64,000 bases of DNA from Rhodopseudomonas palustris. GTDB lineage: Bacteria; Pseudomonadota; Alphaproteobacteria; Rhizobiales; Xanthobacteraceae. Shown in pieces: positions 25,713-34,504 of this stretch; position 1 is the first letter of the stretch; each line of letters opens with the position of its first letter. The position numbers were made by a program, and so were the translations under genes. The stretch is from positions 3,559,001-3,623,000 of the forward strand of contig NZ_CP041387.1 in the NCBI RefSeq assembly GCF_007005445.1, read 5' to 3'. Under the pieces are notes generated by a model that did no database searches, was not told where the DNA came from, and saw only the letters and a list, made by a program, of their open reading frames with translations.

Positions 25713-26871
25713 ACGGTCTGGCCGCGGCGGGCGGGGCTGGTTCGGCCTCGCTATGGCCGGCGGCGAGCGCCTGTGCGGTCCACGGAACCAGATCCTTGGC
25801 AATCGCATCGAAGGATTTGTCGAACGCCGCAACCGCGGCCATCGGCTCCGGTTTGGCGAGCGTCGTCGCCTGCTGAAACACCCTCGCTGCGACCAGCTTG
25901 CCATCCTTGTCGATGATCTTGCCGCTGAAGGCGATCTCGGCCTTCAGGTTGTCGCGCTCACCGACGACCTGAAAACTGCGGATGTCGGTCAGCAATTGAT
26001 AGTCCGGCTGCACGGCGTCGTTGGGACGCATCGGAGCGTGGGCGATGTCGTAGTTTTCGAAGCTCTGGATCAGCTTCTCCTGCAGCATCTTCGGAATGCT
26101 GTCGCTCCACTGTGCGCCGGCGAATGCCTGGATCTCCAGCCCCGGAGCCAGCAGCATCTTCTGGCTGTCGAACAGGATCACGGTATTGGACTCCGGGATG
26201 GTGAGCTGTCCCTTGAGCGGCGGCGACGGTGGCGGGAAGCCGGCGGCGGCCGCGAGGTCGTACACGACCTTCTTCACCTCCGGTTCGTTGGCGCCGGTCA
26301 TCCGCTCGACACCGCCGAGAATGCCGTCCAGCTTGTCGGTCTTGCCGGCCAGCCATTCCGAGAACGTTTTGAAGTTCGCGATGGTGTCCTTCAGCGGGCC
26401 GGAGTTCTCTCCGAGAACGGAATCGACTTTGCGAAGCGCCTCGCGCGCCGCCTGCGTCATGCTCATCCCGGCGCCCGGCTCTGCCACCAACGTGGTCGCG
26501 GCCGCCGAGCCGGTGAGTTGCTTGCCGCCCTCGAGCGCCACCACGGGCACCCCGGTCAAGCCCTGGAAATCCAACCCGACCTTGGTATCCGGACGGACGG
26601 GCGTCGACGGCGCCACAGCGATCGTCGCATCCACCCGCCGCGGATCGTCGGGCGCCAGCGCCAGCGCCGTGACCTCGCCGACCCGGATGCCGTTGAACAG
26701 CACGGCCGCACCGACCAGCAGCCCGGGCACCGGATCGCGGAACTGAAGCTGGTAAGTCGTGCGCGCGCCGACGCCCGAGGTGTTGTGCAGCCAGAACACG
26801 AAGCCGAACACCGCGAAGATCGCCGCGAGCACGAACGCACCGACGATCGCGAAAGGAGCACGAGTTTCCAT
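25672..26871 (-). CDS. MlaD-type MCE protein fused to a PqiC/ABC-auxiliary domain
   Basis: A 399-residue periplasmic lipid-binding subunit anchored by an N-terminal helix (about 8-28). Residues 38-115 are the MCE domain (FRDPVPGLLVGAAVLFNGIR and so on). Residues 140-200 are helical. Residues about 215-370 resemble the ABC-type transport auxiliary lipoprotein (PqiC/LptE-like) fold, with NTVILFDSQKMLLAPGLEIQ and MLQEKLIQSFEN, joined without a lipobox. It is the last gene of an operon with the ATPase and permease and probably moves phospholipids between membranes. Confidence 0.88.
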   Translation of the reverse strand: METRAPFAIVGAFVLAAIFAVFGFVFWLHNTSGVGARTTYQLQFRDPVPGLLVGAAVLFNGIRVGEVTALALAPDDPRRVDATIAVAPSTPVRPDTKVGLDFQGLTGVPVVALEGGKQLTGSAAATTLVAEPGAGMSMTQAAREALRKVDSVLGENSGPLKDTIANFKTFSEWLAGKTDKLDGILGGVERMTGANEPEVKKVVYDLAAAAGFPPPSPPLKGQLTIPESNTVILFDSQKMLLAPGLEIQAFAGAQWSDSIPKMLQEKLIQSFENYDIAHAPMRPNDAVQPDYQLLTDIRSFQVVGERDNLKAEIAFSGKIIDKDGKLVAARVFQQATTLAKPEPMAAVAAFDKSFDAIAKDLVPWTAQALAAGHSEAEPAPPAAARPSIAPRSSGTTKGR

Positions 26872-26882
26872 GGCGTGGCGTC

Positions 26883-27662
26883 CTAGTCCTGTCTGGGCTG
26901 GAGCATCGCCGAGCGCTTGCCGTGGAAATAGGCCCGCACCCAGGGATGGTCGGATTGCAGCAATTCGCGCATCGGCCCCACCGCCACGATCTTGCCGTCG
27001 GCCAGCGCCGCGACGCGGTCGCAGACGACGTTGAGGCTGGCGAGATCGTGGGTCACCATGAACACGGTGAGCCCGAGCGTGGTTTGCAGGGTCTTGATCA
27101 ACTGATCGAAATCGCCGGCGGCGATCGGATCGAGGCCGCTGGTCGGCTCGTCGAGAAATACGATGCTGGGATCGAGCGCCAGCGCGCGGGCCAGCGCCAC
27201 TCGCTTGGTCATGCCGCCGGACAATTGCGACGGATACTTGTCCCAGTCGTCGGGCGCGATGCCGACCATCTCCAGCTTGGCGGTGGCGATCTCGTCCTGC
27301 AGCTTCTCGGACATCTCCAGCGTCTCGCGCAGCGGAAACTGCACGTTCTGCCGCGCGGTGAGCGAGGAGAACAGCGCTCCCTGCTGAAACAGGATGCCCC
27401 AGGTCGCCGCCACCGAAGCTTTGCCGCGACCGAAACCGCGTTCGGTGTCGTGCCCCATCACTTCGATGTGCCCGCTCTGTTTCGGGATCAGGCCGATGAT
27501 GGTGCGCATCAGCACCGACTTGCCGCCGCCCGAAGCGCCGACCAGGCCGAGGATTTCGCCGCGGCGGACGTCGAGCGACAGATGATCGAGCACGGTCTGC
27601 CGGCCGAACCCGACCACGAGGTCGGCGACGCGGATGGCATGAGATTCGGCGGGCCCGCCCAT
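26883..27662 (-). CDS. MlaF-type ABC transporter ATP-binding protein
   Basis: A 259-residue ATPase. Walker A GLVGASGGGKSVLM (near 38-51), signature LSGGMTKRVALARALAL and Walker B IVFLDEPTSGLDP are intact, and the GM in the signature motif is typical of the Mla/Mkl subfamily. It powers the lipid transporter with the STAS-MlaE permease upstream (2-base gap) and the MCE protein downstream (11-base gap). Start MGGPAESHAIRVADL. A much longer reading in the same frame runs through the permease gene and is spurious. Confidence 0.93.
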   Translation of the reverse strand: MGGPAESHAIRVADLVVGFGRQTVLDHLSLDVRRGEILGLVGASGGGKSVLMRTIIGLIPKQSGHIEVMGHDTERGFGRGKASVAATWGILFQQGALFSSLTARQNVQFPLRETLEMSEKLQDEIATAKLEMVGIAPDDWDKYPSQLSGGMTKRVALARALALDPSIVFLDEPTSGLDPIAAGDFDQLIKTLQTTLGLTVFMVTHDLASLNVVCDRVAALADGKIVAVGPMRELLQSDHPWVRAYFHGKRSAMLQPRQD

Positions 27663-27664
27663 CG

Positions 27665-28813
27665 CTACATCCCGATCGACGCGAAGAACACGGCGAACAA
27701 CCCGTCCAGCACGATCACCAGGAAGATCGACTTCACCACCGAGGTGGTGGTCTGCAGGCCGAGCGACTCGGCGCTGCCCTTGACCCGCAAGCCTTCGCTG
27801 CAGGCGACGATGCCGATCACCAGCGCCATGAACGGCGCCTTCCACATGCCGACCTGGAACGAATTCAGCGACACCGCCTCGTGCAGCCGCGCGATGAACA
27901 CCGAGGGCTGCATCCCGCCGTAGAACCATGCCGTCAAAAGGCCGCCATACAGCGCCGCCATCGAGCCGATGAAGGCGAGGATCGGCAGCGCGATCACCAG
28001 CGCGATGATCCGCGGCAGGATCAAGACTTCGACCGGGTCGAGCCCCATGGTCGACAGTGCGTCGATCTCCTCGCGCATCTTCATCGAGCCGAGCTCGGCG
28101 GTGTAGGCGCTGCCGGAGCGGCCGGCGACCATGATCGCCACGATCAGCACGCCGATTTCGCGCAGCACCAGAATGCCGACCATGTCGACGACGTACGAGT
28201 CCGCCCCGAACTTGCGGAAATGGAAAATGCCCTGCTGCGCGATGATGGCGCCGATCAGGAAGGTGATCAGCACCATGATCGGGATCGCCTGCCAGCCGAC
28301 CCGGTACACCTGGTAGGTCAACGAGGTCAGTCGCAACGAGCGCGGCCGGCGCAGCACGCCGAGCACGGCAACGCCGAGAGCACCGAGCATCTGCAGAAAC
28401 ACCGCGATATCGGCGGTGGCACTCCAGGCCGAGCGACCGATCTCGTCGAGCTTGGCGATGATCGGATTTGGCTTCGGATGCGGCGTCGGTCCGCGGCGGT
28501 TGAGCTGCCGCACCTCGTCGATCAGTTCGGCGTAGCTGTCGGCAATACCCTTGAACTGCGCGGGACTGCCCGCTTCCGCGGCGCTGCGCGACAGCTTCTC
28601 CAGAACCCATGCGCCGATCGTGTCGATCTCGCCGATCGTCGCCATGTCGATGGTGAGCGACTTCGCGGACGCGATCTGCTGCGCAGCTCCGGCAGAGAGC
28701 TGCTCCATGATCTTGCTGTTCGTCGCCGTCCACGCTCCGGTCGGCTCGAGCTCCAGCGTATCGCCATCGATCTTGGCGTTCAGTCCAGGCGCCGAACTCA
28801 CGGCTGGTCCCAT
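27665..28813 (-). CDS. MlaE-type permease with N-terminal STAS domain
   Basis: A 382-residue inner-membrane subunit. Residues about 10-105 form an STAS domain (MlaB-like: KSLTIDMATIGEIDTIGAWV), and residues 120-382 are the MlaE permease with SGSAYTAELGSMKMREEIDA, its ATPase-coupling signature, and five or so helices. The start MGPAVSSAPG is chosen over a 26-residue upstream extension that crosses the promoter. A perfect FNR/FixK box is centred 90 bases upstream. Together with the next two genes it forms a three-polypeptide version of the usual MlaBDEF set. Confidence 0.9.
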   Translation of the reverse strand: MGPAVSSAPGLNAKIDGDTLELEPTGAWTATNSKIMEQLSAGAAQQIASAKSLTIDMATIGEIDTIGAWVLEKLSRSAAEAGSPAQFKGIADSYAELIDEVRQLNRRGPTPHPKPNPIIAKLDEIGRSAWSATADIAVFLQMLGALGVAVLGVLRRPRSLRLTSLTYQVYRVGWQAIPIMVLITFLIGAIIAQQGIFHFRKFGADSYVVDMVGILVLREIGVLIVAIMVAGRSGSAYTAELGSMKMREEIDALSTMGLDPVEVLILPRIIALVIALPILAFIGSMAALYGGLLTAWFYGGMQPSVFIARLHEAVSLNSFQVGMWKAPFMALVIGIVACSEGLRVKGSAESLGLQTTTSVVKSIFLVIVLDGLFAVFFASIGM

Positions 28814-28896
28814 CCGGTCTCGAAGGCCAGCATACGCTGCTCCGTTTCGATTCGCGCCGAGGCGTTGCAGTGCACAGTTTGCGTCGCGCACCGCGA

Positions 28897-28910
28897 TTGA
28901 TGCAAATCAA
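28897..28910. promoter_or_regulatory. Perfect FNR/FixK box between the Mla operon and gene 28964
   Basis: TTGATGCAAATCAA matches TTGAT-N4-ATCAA at all ten defined positions. With the centre at -41.5 it would leave leaders of about 49 bases for the Mla operon and 19 for the plus-strand gene. Confidence 0.85.
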
Positions 28911-28963
28911 TTATGGTCCTTCTGCTCTGCGTCAGCATTGTCGACAACGCCAGGAGCGAAACA

Positions 28964-29374
28964 ATGACCAAGGCCACGCCCTCCACCATCCTCAACACCT
29001 CGTTGCCGGCGTGCTTCCGCCAGATCAGGCTCGAACTCGCGCGCGAGCCCGGACATCCGGAGGGCGAAGCCAACATCGCCTATGTGATCGTCGCGCCGCT
29101 CGACAGTGACGATCGGATCGACGCCGAGATCTGGAAGAAGCACCGCGAAGCCTGCCGGGTGGCGCGGCAGCGGCCGCGTCAGTCCGACAGTCTCGGTCAT
29201 CTGGTGCATCGACCCGGCGGCTCCTGGGCGTTCCAGTACGACAGCGCCGCCAACCTCCCGGACGAAGCCGGCTATCACTTCGCCGACGAACGTTTCGTGC
29301 AAGGCGAGTACGTGTCGCTGCGCGAGGAAGGCGACATGCACACCTTCCGTGTGGTCTCGGTGAGCCGGCTGTAG
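28964..29374 (+). CDS. Hypothetical protein under an FNR/FixK box
   Basis: A 136-residue soluble protein that I cannot assign. It begins MTKATPSTILNTSLPACFRQ and includes ELAREPGHPEGEANIAYVIVAPLD, HLVHRPGGSWAFQY and a C-terminal beta-rich part VSLREEGDMHTFRVVSVSRL. It has no signal peptide or metal motif beyond scattered His residues. AGGAG lies eight bases before the ATG. The perfect FNR box 54 bases upstream makes low-oxygen expression likely. It is transcribed alone, convergent with the ligase/acetyltransferase gene. Confidence 0.75.
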   Translation: MTKATPSTILNTSLPACFRQIRLELAREPGHPEGEANIAYVIVAPLDSDDRIDAEIWKKHREACRVARQRPRQSDSLGHLVHRPGGSWAFQYDSAANLPDEAGYHFADERFVQGEYVSLREEGDMHTFRVVSVSRL

Positions 29375-29395
29375 CGGTCAATAAACCACGGGTCG

Positions 29396-32119
29396 TCACG
29401 CCGACTTGGCGGCGCGGGCGGCTTCCTCGGTCAGCGGCAGCCGGACGTTGAGGATGTCCGGCTCGGAGGGGTCGGTCTTGGACTCGAAGCCGAGGTCACG
29501 GCACATCCGCAGCATCGCAGTGTTCTCGCGAAGAACCTGACCGCAGACGTAGTGCAAGCCCTCGGAGCGGGCATACTCGATGATCAGTTTCATCAGCGTC
29601 CAGCCCAGCCCTTTGCCCTTCAGGTCGGAACGCAGCAGGATCGCGTATTCGCCACTCTCGTAGATCGAGTCGGAGTGAATTCGGACGACACCGAGCATTT
29701 CGCCGGTGATCTCGTCGAACGCCACGAACGCCATCGCGCGGGCGTAGTCGATCTGCGACAGCCGGGCGATGAAGGCGTGGCTGAACTCCTTCATCGCCGC
29801 AAAGAACCGCAGGCGCAGATCCTCCGGCGTGACGTGCTTGAGGAAGTCGTGGATCGCCGGCTCGTCGTCGGGGCGGATCGGCCGCGCCAGCACCCGCCAG
29901 CCGTCCTTCACGGACAGATGCCGCTCCCATTCGGTCGGGTACGGCTTCACCGCGAAATGCGTGTTGCCACGGCCGGCGAATTTGCGCTCCGCCTCTCGCA
30001 CCACGACGCGAGCGTCGATCGCCACCACGCCGTTTTCATCGGCGAGCAGCGGATTGACGTCGAGCTCGCGGATCTCCGGCAGATCGGCCGCCATCTGCGA
30101 CAGCTTCACCAGCGTCAGCGCCACCGCGCTGCGCTTGACTTCGGGCACGTCCCGATAAGCGCCGAGCAGCTTCGAAACCCGGGTGCGTCCGATCAGCGAT
30201 TCCGCGAGTGGCAGGTCGAGCGGCGGCAGTGCCAGCGAGCGGTCGTCGATCAGCTCGACGCCGGTGCCGCCCTGGCCGAAGGCGATTACCGGACCGAAGG
30301 TCGGATCGTCGGCGATGCCGATGGTGAGTTCGCGTGCCTTCGGCCGCAGGATCATCGGCTGCACCATCACGCCGTCGAGCCGTGCATCGGGCCGCAGCCT
30401 GGCGGCGCGCGCCAGAATCTCGTCGACCGCGACGCGGACCGCTTCGACGCTGGTGAGGTTGAGCACGACGCCGCCGATGTCCGACTTGTGCGGAATGTCG
30501 CGCGACAGCACCTTCACCACCACGGTGACGCCCTGCGACAGGAACGACGACGCCCACGACACCGCTTCCTCGGCATTGGTGGCCGCCAGCGTCGGAATCA
30601 TCGGGATCTGATACGCCGCGAACAGACCGCTGATCTCCAGCGGATCGAGCCAGGAACGCTTCTCGCGGAGCGCCTTCTCGACGATCGCGCGGGCGCTCTC
30701 GGTGTCCGGGTCGAAATCCTTCGGCAGGCTGGGTGGCACTTCGGTGAGAAGCTGCCCCGCCTCGCGGTAGCGCACCATGTTCATGATGCTGCGGACAGCG
30801 TCGTCCTCGGTCGGATAGTTCGGGATCGAGGCCGCGTCGAAGGCGTGGGTGACCGCCTCCTCGGCGCCGACCCAGACCGCGAACACCGGCTTGAACAGCG
30901 TGCGGCGAACGCGTTCCTCGCCGACCACGCGGATCACTTCGCGGGCAATGTCCCGCGGCGACGCCACCGCGGTCTGCACGTTCATCACCAGGACCGCGTC
31001 GTTGTCCGGATCGGCGAGCAGCATCGACAGCGTCGCCGAATAGCGCTCGGCGTCGGCATCACCGGTGATGTCGATCGGATTGAAGCCGGACCACGAGGTC
31101 GGCAGGATTGCGTCGAGCTTTTTGTGCAGATCGGCCGACAGCGTCGCCGGCTCGCCGCCGAGCTCGACCAGCCGGTCGACCGCCAGAATGCCGATGCCGC
31201 CGCCATTGGTGAGGATCGCAACGCGCTTGCCCCGCGGTGCGCTGACGCGGCCGAGAGTCTCGGCGCAGTCGAACAGTTCGCGCAGATCGTACACCCGCAA
31301 CATGCCGGCGCGGCGGAATGCGGCTTCGTACACCGCGTCGGCGCCGGCGAACGCGCCGGTGTGGGTCGCCGCCGCCTTGGCGCCGTGCGCCATCCGACCC
31401 GACTTCACCACCACCACCGGCTTGACCCGCGCCGCGGCGCGCGCCGCCGACATGAACTTGCGGGCGTCGGTGACGGCTTCGATGTAGAGCAGGATCGCGC
31501 GGGTCTCGAGATCGGCGGCGTAGAAGTCGAGCATATCGGCGATGTCGACGTCGAGCTGATCGCCGATCGACACGATGCCGGAGAAGCCGATCTCCTTCAC
31601 CGCCGCCCAATCCACCATGCCGGCGGCGATCGCGCCGGATTGCGAGATCAGCGCCAGATTGCCCCGGCGCGGCATGTGGGCGGCGAAGCTGGCGTTGAGA
31701 TTGGCGCCCGGGATCATGATGCCGAGACAGTTCGGCCCGATCAGGCGGATGCCGGATTTTCGCGCGGCACGATTCGCCGCTTCGGCGTAGGAGCCTTTGC
31801 CGCGCCCCATCTCCGAACTGATGATGATCGCGCCGGCGACGCCGAGCTCGCCGGCCTCGGCGACGACCTTCGCCACCGAACGCGGCGGCGCGGTGATCAC
31901 GATCAGGTCGGGAACGAACGAAAGCCGCGCGAGGGAATCGACGGTTTTGAAGCCGCCGATCTCCGGATAGCGCGGATTGACGACGCCGATCGCGCCTTTA
32001 AATCCCGCCTCGCGCAAATTGGTGAGGATCGCGCGACCGAGTGATGCGGGGCGAGGACTGGCACCGACCACAGCGACCGCACCGGGAGACAGGAGAGTGC
32101 TCAATCGATAGGTCGACAT
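29396..32119 (-). CDS. ADP-forming acyl-CoA ligase-like protein fused to a GNAT acetyltransferase (Pat family)
   Basis: A 907-residue fusion with the architecture of protein acetyltransferase Pat. Residues about 8-460 are the CoA-binding/ligase region, 485-700 the ATP-grasp domain and 735-890 the GNAT domain (GEYAILLRSDLKGKGLGWTL is its acetyl-CoA motif). Pat enzymes acetylate and switch off acyl-CoA synthetases. Unlike Salmonella Pat, this protein keeps the potential phospho-His in ATHTGAFAG (His253), so ligase activity may survive. The first gene upstream on the same strand is a CBS protein. No FNR box lies directly ahead. Confidence 0.88.
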   Translation of the reverse strand: MSTYRLSTLLSPGAVAVVGASPRPASLGRAILTNLREAGFKGAIGVVNPRYPEIGGFKTVDSLARLSFVPDLIVITAPPRSVAKVVAEAGELGVAGAIIISSEMGRGKGSYAEAANRAARKSGIRLIGPNCLGIMIPGANLNASFAAHMPRRGNLALISQSGAIAAGMVDWAAVKEIGFSGIVSIGDQLDVDIADMLDFYAADLETRAILLYIEAVTDARKFMSAARAAARVKPVVVVKSGRMAHGAKAAATHTGAFAGADAVYEAAFRRAGMLRVYDLRELFDCAETLGRVSAPRGKRVAILTNGGGIGILAVDRLVELGGEPATLSADLHKKLDAILPTSWSGFNPIDITGDADAERYSATLSMLLADPDNDAVLVMNVQTAVASPRDIAREVIRVVGEERVRRTLFKPVFAVWVGAEEAVTHAFDAASIPNYPTEDDAVRSIMNMVRYREAGQLLTEVPPSLPKDFDPDTESARAIVEKALREKRSWLDPLEISGLFAAYQIPMIPTLAATNAEEAVSWASSFLSQGVTVVVKVLSRDIPHKSDIGGVVLNLTSVEAVRVAVDEILARAARLRPDARLDGVMVQPMILRPKARELTIGIADDPTFGPVIAFGQGGTGVELIDDRSLALPPLDLPLAESLIGRTRVSKLLGAYRDVPEVKRSAVALTLVKLSQMAADLPEIRELDVNPLLADENGVVAIDARVVVREAERKFAGRGNTHFAVKPYPTEWERHLSVKDGWRVLARPIRPDDEPAIHDFLKHVTPEDLRLRFFAAMKEFSHAFIARLSQIDYARAMAFVAFDEITGEMLGVVRIHSDSIYESGEYAILLRSDLKGKGLGWTLMKLIIEYARSEGLHYVCGQVLRENTAMLRMCRDLGFESKTDPSEPDILNVRLPLTEEAARAAKSA

Positions 32120-32256
32120 CTCACCTCGCCACCGGACGGCCAGCGGCGAACGGCAGCCGTCTCGCGATGCGGAATCCGCGCTCGCACTATGTACGACAGA
32201 TGCAGCAACAAGCCAACGCCGGCCGGGCGCGGCGGAGAGACGCGTACCGCAGGCCG

Positions 32257-32697
32257 TCAGCGAACCTTGGTGAAACTCGCAAGCGCCTTGATGACGTCCT
32301 CGCGCGAGATGATACCGTCCAGCTTGCGATCGGCGTCGAGCACGGGGATGCTGCGGGTCTGATGCTCGACCATCAACTGCAATACCCGGGTGAGCTTGGT
32401 ATCGGAGTGCACGTAGAGGAAGTCCGCCGACATGATGTCGCCGACCGTCCGATTCATCAGATCGTCATAGTGCGGCAGCATCTGGGTCGGGTGAAAGGCG
32501 AAGCAATTCAGGAAATCGTACTTTGTCACCATGCCGATGACACGCTGATCCTCCACCACCGGATAGGCGTTGAAGTCGTCGTGTTCAAACTTGTCCTCCA
32601 GCTCGCGCATGGTCAGTTCACGCGATACGGCCTTCACCGCTCGCGTCATATGGTCGGCAACGGTTGCCTCTAGAAACTTATACAAGACCAGACCCAA
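32257..32697 (-). CDS. Tandem CBS-domain protein
   Basis: A 146-residue protein made almost entirely of two CBS motifs (about 10-70 and 80-143) that form one adenine-nucleotide-sensing Bateman module. Conserved pieces are YPVVEDQRVIGMVTKYDF and SIPVLDADRKLDGIISREDV. No effector domain is attached, so it probably regulates a partner by binding AMP/ATP. It is the gene just upstream of the Pat-like protein and faces the FNR/FixK box at 32793. Confidence 0.9.
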   Translation of the reverse strand: MGLVLYKFLEATVADHMTRAVKAVSRELTMRELEDKFEHDDFNAYPVVEDQRVIGMVTKYDFLNCFAFHPTQMLPHYDDLMNRTVGDIMSADFLYVHSDTKLTRVLQLMVEHQTRSIPVLDADRKLDGIISREDVIKALASFTKVR

Positions 32698-32792
32698 TCA
32701 CTCGGAATGTTCACCAACGATTTCCGGCGACCCAATGGCGGCCCTGCTAATCGTCGTGGTGTGCAAATTGACCGCAGCTTTGGCGAATTGAA

Positions 32793-32806
32793 TTGATCAA
32801 GGTCAA
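32793..32806. promoter_or_regulatory. FNR/FixK-like box between the CBS gene and the kinase-like gene
   Basis: TTGATCAAGGTCAA matches TTGAT-N4-ATCAA at nine of ten positions. Centre is 102 bases before the CBS start and 142 before the plus-strand ATG, so it could serve either or both. Confidence 0.7.
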
Positions 32807-32941
32807 ACAGGCGGCAATTCGGCCGCCGCTTGTTTTTTGTACAACAATCCTCATGAATTCACCGGTCGGATCTGGTGTCGGGGACCGCAACCTGTGTGCA
32901 TCCTCGAACTGTTCTCAAATCCCCAAGTAGCAGCGGTTGCG

Positions 32942-34504
32942 ATGACAAAGCCAACGACAGAGCCCGCCGTCTCCCAGCAGGAAGTGCTCGGTTTCCTCGG
33001 CGGCCTGCGATGCCCCGACGGCACCCCCGTGGTGCAGATCGACACCCACGGCGCCGCCGTCTTCCTGCAGGGGAACCGGGTGCTGAAGATCAAGCGAGCG
33101 ATCAAGTTCCCGTTCCTCGACTATTCGACGCTGCAGAAGCGCCATCGCGCCTGTGAGCAGGAACTCGCGGTGGGGCGACGATTCGCTCCCGCGATCTATC
33201 GCCGGGTGGTCCCGATCTGCCGATCAGTCAGCGGCGCGTTGGAAATCGACGGGGACGGGCCCGTGGTGGAATGGGCGGTCGAGATGAGCCGGTTCGACGA
33301 AAGCAGGACGCTGGATCATCTCGCCAGCGCCGGCCCGCTCGGTCCCGAACTGGTCGACGCGATCGCCGATGCGATCGCGGCCTCGCACCGTGCAGCGCCG
33401 CTGGCCGCCACCGTGCCGTGGATCGCCTCGATCGAACCGATCCTGGCCGACAACAGCAGCGAACTCGCCGACGGCGGGTTCGACGCGGACGACGTCGCGG
33501 CCATCGACCAGAGCAGCCGCGCCGCGCTCGCGAAGTTGCGCGGATTGCTGGAACGGCGCGGCGCCGCAGGGTTCGTGCGGTGGTGCCATGGCGATCTTCA
33601 CCTCGCCAATATCGTGGTGATCGACGACAAGCCGACATTGTTCGACGCGATCGAGTTCGATCCGGCGATGGCGTCGGTCGATGTCCTGTATGACCTCGCC
33701 TTCCCGCTGATGGATCTGTTGCACTACGGCCGCGGCAGCGACTCCACACAACTTTTGAACCGCTACCTCGCAGTAACGGCCGACGACAATGTCGATGCGC
33801 TGGCGGCGCTGCCACTGCTGCTGTCGATGCGTGCCGCGATCCGCGCCAAGGTGATGCTGGCGCGGCCCGCCGCCGACGAGCCGACCCGGCGCGCCAATCG
33901 GGCCGGCGCCGAATCCTATTTCAACCTGACGCTGCGGCTGATCGCGCCGCCCCCTGCCCGGTTGGTCGCGGTCGGCGGCCTGTCGGGAACCGGCAAATCA
34001 GTGCTAGCGCGAATGCTCTCCGGCCATGTCGCACCGCTGCCGGGCGCAGTGGTGCTGCGATCGGATATCGTCCGCAAGAGGCTGTTCGGCGCGGCCGACA
34101 CCGAACGGCTGCCGGCCGCCGCCTACGCGGCGGATGTCACCGACAAGGTGTATCGCAGCCTCGCCGATCGCGCCGGCCAGATCCTGAAGCAGGGACATTC
34201 GGTGATCGTCGATGCGGTGTTCTCGAAGCCGGAGGAGCGCCACGCGATCGAAGCCGTCGCGACGGGACACGCCGTCCCGTTCCACGGACTGTTTCTGACC
34301 GCGGATATCGGCACCCGGATCGCGCGGGTGGCCGGCCGCGTCGGCGATGCCTCGGACGCGACGCCGGAGATCGTCCGCCAGCAGCAGAGCTACGCCTCCG
34401 GTGAGATCGGATGGACGACGATCGACGCTTCCGGCACTCCGGCCGAGACGCTGGCCCGCGCGCTGACGGCGCTGCCGCAGAACGATCAGGTCTGCAGCAC
34501 GTAA
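32942..34504 (+). CDS. Aminoglycoside/choline-kinase-like domain fused to P-loop kinase-like ATPase
   Basis: A 520-residue two-domain protein. Residues about 1-330 resemble the phosphotransferase (APH) fold, with WCHGDLHLANIVV carrying the catalytic Asp and FDAIEFDP the metal Asp. Residues about 335-510 form a P-loop kinase with GLSGTGKSVLARMLS. Similar fusions occur in low-oxygen and stress gene sets next to Usp proteins, but the substrate is unknown. The ATG gives MTKPTTEP; a 35-residue extension begins 31 bases after the FNR box and is less likely. The 3' end overlaps the PHA synthase gene by 19 bases. Confidence 0.85.
   Translation: MTKPTTEPAVSQQEVLGFLGGLRCPDGTPVVQIDTHGAAVFLQGNRVLKIKRAIKFPFLDYSTLQKRHRACEQELAVGRRFAPAIYRRVVPICRSVSGALEIDGDGPVVEWAVEMSRFDESRTLDHLASAGPLGPELVDAIADAIAASHRAAPLAATVPWIASIEPILADNSSELADGGFDADDVAAIDQSSRAALAKLRGLLERRGAAGFVRWCHGDLHLANIVVIDDKPTLFDAIEFDPAMASVDVLYDLAFPLMDLLHYGRGSDSTQLLNRYLAVTADDNVDALAALPLLLSMRAAIRAKVMLARPAADEPTRRANRAGAESYFNLTLRLIAPPPARLVAVGGLSGTGKSVLARMLSGHVAPLPGAVVLRSDIVRKRLFGAADTERLPAAAYAADVTDKVYRSLADRAGQILKQGHSVIVDAVFSKPEERHAIEAVATGHAVPFHGLFLTADIGTRIARVAGRVGDASDATPEIVRQQQSYASGEIGWTTIDASGTPAETLARALTALPQNDQVCST

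Noticed and set aside
27663..28910. Upstream extension of the MlaF frame through the permease gene
   Set aside because: The extra 400-odd residues are the wrong frame of STAS-MlaE; the family start is MGGPAES at 27662.
29552..32044. An 830-codon open frame on the plus strand opposite the Pat-like gene
   Set aside because: Antisense shadow of a well-supported 907-residue gene, with no ribosome-binding site or family motif.
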